Position numbers and translations under genes: made by a program. Below are positions 8,935 through 12,014 of a stretch of 12,014 bases of DNA, in pieces. The DNA is from Glomus cerebriforme (taxonomy: Eukaryota; Glomeromycota; Glomeromycetes; Glomerales; Glomeraceae). Every line of letters begins with the position of its first letter. Within the stretch, counting starts at the first letter, position 1. The stretch lies in the NCBI GenBank assembly GCA_003550305.1, contig QKYT01000949.1, positions 19,259 through 31,272 on the forward strand, read 5' to 3'. The notes under the pieces were generated by a model that was given only the letters and a program-made list of their open reading frames with translations, was not told where the DNA came from and made no database searches.

Positions 8935-9948
8935 GATTTGTTTAATTTTAAGTCTAATAAGGATGTATTTAGCTAGAAAAATGCGGCTCTATTGATCTCT
9001 GTTTCTATGAAAGTTGTAGTCGAAGGACTCAAAATTTATTTTTAATTAGTAACCATTTTCGAGAACTAATTAATTACAACTGCAGTTAGATTTTCTTAGT
9101 GAATTTTTAATTTTCTAAAGTCATAGCAAATTTCTTATATGAGAAATAAATATTACATTGAAAACTTTTATTCGTTCTCTTTGATAATTCAGACTACAAT
9201 ATTTTCTTGAGAATATGCATAAATAACTTTTTTTTCTAATGTCTAATGTACGTTATATTGTATTCTCAAATAGTGGGCACCATAACTGCTGTCACACAAA
9301 AATGCAAGAATTTGTTATCAGGAGCCACTGCAATTATTATTTACAATTGTGAAAATGTAGTTCACTAGGACTCAGAAATATATGTATGAGGGTCAAAAGA
9401 ATTTTACTATTAGCAAAAAATAACTAGAGGTCAGATGATTAATTTGCTTGTTTTTCACGATTAAGTACTAATTTTGTGTAGCAATCATATAAAAAACCCT
9501 TGCATAGAGCTATTAGTAAAAAATTCAAAACCCTATATATATATTTTGGGTCCTATAAAAATATTGGTCACTTAAATCCCACATGTTCCTAATAAACCAA
9601 ACAATAACTATTTTTTAAAAACCATTTATTTTATTTAAGAATCATCAATTTTTTTTTTTATAATTTTAATAAAAACTTACAAAAATTTCAATTTTAAAAT
9701 CATACCAAAAATACTTACAATATGTGAGGCATAATGCTACACTAGTTATGATATAAAATATTTGAAATTTCTATATCCATCTTATTTTGTCATATAGATC
9801 TTTCCTTTTTTATTTTTTTTATTATTTTTAATAATGCCATTCAGTATTTTATTACTTAATTATAGTAATTGACTGCATTATCATAATTCTGACCTTAAAA
9901 AAATTTTCATCTTTGCAAAGTTTATAATTTTTAACATACTATAATAAA
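8935..9948. other. intergenic AT-rich region, no gene seen
   Basis: No open frame with family features on either strand and no RNA gene was recognised. AATAAA at 9145-9150, about 210 nt after the kinase stop, could be a polyadenylation signal, but such hexamers are common in DNA this AT-rich. Long T and A runs occur at about 9648-9660 and 9810-9830. Confidence 0.5.
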
Positions 9949-10008
9949 GGAAGATCCAGTGTTATGATAAAAAAAAAATTTAACTATGCGTGTGTAACAT
10001 GATCTTCC
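9949..10008. repeat. 60-nt imperfect fold-back repeat
   Basis: GGAAGATC at 9949-9956 pairs exactly with GATCTTCC at 10001-10008. The inner bases continue the pairing with small gaps (GTGTTA against TAACAT), and a poly-A-rich loop lies between. This is either a hairpin or a very small element remnant. No flanking duplication was identified. Confidence 0.6.
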
Positions 10009-10094
10009 AAAACAATTTCCTTTTTCTAAAAAAAATCTCCTTTTTTGGTAATTTGTATTATCTCAAATGTCCTGCCATTTTATATATTTATTAT

Positions 10095-10212
10095 TTATAT
10101 ATTCATATTTATTAATTTATATTTATATTTATATTTATATTTATATTTAGACTTATATTTATATTTCAACTTATATTTAGATTTAGATTTATATTTATAT
10201 TTAGATTTAGAG
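10095..10212. repeat. TTTATA/TTTAGA hexanucleotide microsatellite
   Basis: Runs of ATTTAT hexamers with TTTAGA variants in the second half. The 86-codon open stretch at 10045-10305 is only this repeat read as YLYLYL and is not a gene. Unlike a TTAGGG-type telomere tract, no GGG-bearing unit repeats. Confidence 0.8.
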
Positions 10213-10330
10213 GGAGGCAAAAAATTTTACCTCGCGAACAAGAGTTGTTTATATAGTGCAAAAAAAAAAATTACTACTATTTTTTTTTTTAAAAAAAAAA
10301 AATAAATAAACAATATGGTATTGTCTTAAA

Positions 10331-10380
10331 ATCGGTAGTTACCGATCAATACAATTGATTAAAAATCATATGATCAATTT
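10331..10380. repeat. overlapping short inverted repeats
   Basis: ATCGGTA (10331-10337) and TACCGAT (10340-10346) face each other across 2 nt. Just after, AATTGAT and ATCAATT arms face each other across about 16 nt. ATCGGTAATT recurs at 10441-10450 beside the first remnant of the exon-cassette array. The meaning is unknown. Confidence 0.45.
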
Positions 10381-10655
10381 TATTAAAATTAAAGAAAATT
10401 AGGCTAGTACTGGCAAAATTTTTGCGTCATGCTGCACCGAATCGGTAATTTCTTTTTAAAAAATTAATTTTTTTATTTCCTGCGAATCGTGCTGCGGGAA
10501 TCGATTACGCTAAAAGGTATTTTTTTTCTATTTTTCTGATTATTTTTAAATTTTATTAATTATTAACTAACTTATTAATTATTTTATTAATTATTTTATT
10601 AATTATTTATTTAGTTAATTATTTATTTTAATTAATTAAATTATTTTTTTTGCAG

Positions 10656-10724
10656 CTTGATCTCAAAATGGGAATTTGAAGCGAAACGTGCTGCGGGAAT
10701 CGATAATTCGTCTTACGCTGAAAG
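10656..10724 (+). other. intact 69-nt exon-like cassette (unit 2)
   Basis: Preceded by TTTTTTTGCAG and followed by GTAAATTGGG. In the phase set by the split codon AG|C it reads LISKWEFEAKRAAG then IDNSSYAE without a stop. Length is 23 codons, so splicing to another unit keeps frame and recreates Ser at the junction. No known domain is recognised. It could be a live exon of a gene lying mostly outside the window, or a relic. Confidence 0.5.
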
Positions 10725-10869
10725 GTAAATTGGGGGTTTTTCTTAAATTTTATTAACTAATTAATTATTTTTTATTTAAATATTTAATTATTTTATTAAT
10801 ATATTAATTACTTTTTTTTATTTTGCAGTTTGGTCTCAAAATACGAAATACGAAATAGAATTTGAAGCA

Positions 10870-11370
10870 AACCGTATTGCGCTATTACGTCTAATCGTAT
10901 TCTTGATTCCTTTATCTTTAACTTTTCTTCTTAATTTCGGAAATGAAAAATTAATTAAGTTTATAACGATAGAGGTAACAATATTTTATGTTGGTTGAGT
11001 ACAGTTCGCTCTTTAATTGGTAAACGATATAAATTTTTATAGGTAAAAGTTATTTTATTATTCAATTGAAGTTACAAGAACTAAGGAGAACTTAATAAAA
11101 TTCTCAGGATATTTATACAAAAATAAAATATAATAAAATGATATTAACTATCTTAAATATAATAAATATAATAACTATAATAAATATAATAACTATAATA
11201 AATATAATAAAGATCTTTACTATCCTAACTATCTTAACTATCACTAAGATTATTAATATCACTACTATCATTAAGATCACAGTGATCATGGAAATCATGA
11301 TCATAGAGTGGCACAGTATGGCACAGTAAATCAGCACAGTAGTGTTCCATACTAACAGCGCGAATCATTT
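10870..11370. other. foreign stretch interrupting the cassette array
   Basis: Unit 3 loses similarity after GCAAACCGTATTGCG, and array sequence resumes only at ATTCGTACTGTGCCAAAAG (11371-11389). In between are an 18-bp tandem repeat at 11161-11210 (AATAAATATAATAACTAT), a palindrome GATCACAGTGATC at 11275-11287, an inverted repeat TGATCATG/CATGATCA at 11283-11303, and GCACAGTA three times at 11311-11341 with TACTGTGCCA in inverse orientation at 11376-11385. No protein is evident. It may be an inserted element or DNA between two array fragments. No target duplication was found. Confidence 0.5.
11161..11210. repeat. 18-bp tandem repeat, about 2.8 copies
   Basis: AATAAATATAATAACTAT occurs at 11161-11178 and 11179-11196 exactly, then 14 matching bases. 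Open stretches on both strands around 11113-11337 are isoleucine-rich readings of this low-complexity DNA and are not genes. Confidence 0.85.
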
Positions 11371-11477
11371 ATTCGTACTGTGCCAAAAGGTAAAATCGGA
11401 GGTTTTTTCTTAAATTTTATTAACTAATTAATTATTTTTTATTTATTAATTAATTAATTATTTTTATTTTTTTGCAA

Positions 11478-11536
11478 CTTGGTCTCGAAATGGGAATTCG
11501 AAGTGGACCATGCTGCAGGAATCGATTAGCTGAAAG
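11478..11536 (+). other. damaged exon-like cassette (unit 5)
   Basis: Reads LVSKWEFEV, then AAGID, then a stop. The acceptor is TTTGCAAC instead of TTTGCAGC, so AG is lost. The unit is 59 nt: it shares the loss of the NSS codons seen in unit 1 and has one further base missing. The shared deletion shows that units 1 and 5 have a common origin. Confidence 0.5.
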
Positions 11537-11639
11537 GTATTTTTTTTCTATTTTTCTGATTATTTTTAAATTTTATTAATTATTAACTAATTATTTATTT
11601 TATTAATTATTTTATTAATTATTTAATTTTTTTTTGCAG

Positions 11640-11708
11640 CTTGGTCTCAAAATGGGAATTCGAAGTGAAACGTGCTGCGGGAATTGATAATTCGTCCTAT
11701 GCCAAAAG
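11640..11708 (+). other. intact 69-nt exon-like cassette (unit 6)
   Basis: Preceded by TTTTTTTGCAG and followed by GTAAATTGGGGG. Reads LVSKWEFEVKRAAG then IDNSSYAK with no stop, in the same phase and of the same length as the unit at 10656-10724. Most differences between the two are conservative at protein level (I/V, A/V, E/K), as expected if the protein was once under selection, but with two copies this is weak evidence. Confidence 0.5.
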
Positions 11709-11808
11709 GTAAATTGGGGGTTTCTTTCTATTTTTCTAATGATTATTAAATTTTATTTAATTAAAATAATTTTATTATTTTATTAATTAACTGTTTTTTT
11801 ATTTGCAG

Positions 11809-11884
11809 TTTGGTCTTGAAATACGAAATACGAATTTGAAGCGAATCGTGCTGCAGGAATCGATAATTGATGCTACGTTGAAAG
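11809..11884 (+). other. frameshifted exon-like cassette (unit 7, Tyr type)
   Basis: Opens LVLKYE, but AAATACG is duplicated, giving 76 nt (69 plus 7). The frame then leaves EFEANRAAGIDN and meets TGA. The same AAATACGAAATACG is in the units at 10829 and 11986, so the duplication predates their spread. The 66-codon open stretch 11803-12003 runs through the spacer in another frame and is probably accidental. Confidence 0.5.
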
Positions 11885-12014
11885 GTAAATCGGGAAGTTT
11901 CTTTCTATTTTTTTTAATGATTATTAAATTTTATTTAACTAAATATTTAATTATTTTATTAATTAACTATTTTTTTTATTTGCAGTTTGGTCTCGAAATA
12001 TGAAATACGAATTC

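Larger units (their letters stand above)
10424..12014 (+). repeat. tandem array of exon-like cassettes separated by intron-like spacers
   Basis: Exon-like units occur at 10482-10516 (5' end lost), 10656-10724, 10829-about 10880 (3' end lost), about 11371-11389 (only the 3' end), 11478-11536, 11640-11708, 11809-11884 and 11986-12014 (cut by the window edge). A remnant precedes them at 10424-10447. Spacers of 88-139 nt start GTAAAT or GTATTT and end in T-rich TTTGCAG, so each unit looks like an exon between introns. Spacers are as alike as exons. GTATTTTTTTTC spacers follow units 1 and 5, and GTAAATTGGGGG spacers follow units 2 and 6, so the 5-6-7 block repeats the 1-2-3 block. The array was therefore made by duplication of DNA carrying both exon and intron. 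It continues beyond the right edge. The source gene is not recognised. Confidence 0.75.

Noticed and set aside
10095..10212. Telomere-like repeat
   Set aside because: The units are TTTATA with TTTAGA variants, without the G-run of TTAGGG-type telomeres, and gene-like DNA follows on both sides.
10045..10305. 86-codon tyrosine/leucine-rich protein
   Set aside because: It is a direct translation of the TTTATA microsatellite and homopolymer tracts.
11113..11337. Isoleucine-rich open frames on both strands
   Set aside because: They are translations of an 18-bp AT-rich tandem repeat and its surroundings, with no codon structure.
11803..12003. 66-codon open frame over unit 7 and its spacer
   Set aside because: It reads through the GTAAAT-TTTGCAG spacer in a frame different from that of the clean units, and its hydrophobic tail is T-rich intron-like DNA.

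Overview
The window looks like draft nuclear sequence (several N bases) from an arbuscular mycorrhizal fungus of the Rhizophagus/Glomus kind. This is an inference from content. The DNA is extremely AT-rich, introns are short (62-88 nt, GT-AG), and the recognisable genes are a Sel1-repeat/TKL-like kinase and a BTB-BACK-TLDc protein, two families greatly expanded in those fungi. No rRNA, tRNA, CRISPR or bacterial-type operon was seen.

Layout. 1-510 (minus strand): a broken gene with a CGGBP1-type zinc finger, running off the left edge. About 655-1010: an AT-rich minisatellite with 102-bp higher-order units. 1158-2739 (plus): a decayed BTB-BACK-TLDc gene with several frameshifts, in-frame stops and an AT-rich interruption. 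3116-3491: a GC-rich fold-back island flanked by 10-bp direct repeats, probably a small non-autonomous element. 4230-4510: a GAGAAATTAT-type tandem array. 4511-5259: intergenic. 5260-8934 (plus): the one intact gene, five exons and 1122 residues, with about 22 Sel1 repeats followed by a kinase domain that keeps its catalytic residues. 8935-10423: intergenic AT-rich DNA with a fold-back repeat and a TTTATA microsatellite. 10424 to the right edge: an array of exon-like cassettes separated by intron-like spacers, interrupted once by about 490 bp of other sequence.

How it fits together. The Sel1-kinase would be a scaffold-plus-kinase signalling protein: the Sel1 array offers a protein-binding solenoid and the C-terminal domain phosphorylates. 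No neighbouring gene forms a pathway with it. The rest is the turnover landscape of such a genome: dead family members, satellites and small elements. The most unusual structure is the right-hand array. Its best units are exactly 69 nt (23 codons), start after TTTGCAG, end before GTAAAT, and have the same split-codon phase at both ends. Splicing them together would give a 23-residue tandem-repeat protein, although other units in the array are broken.
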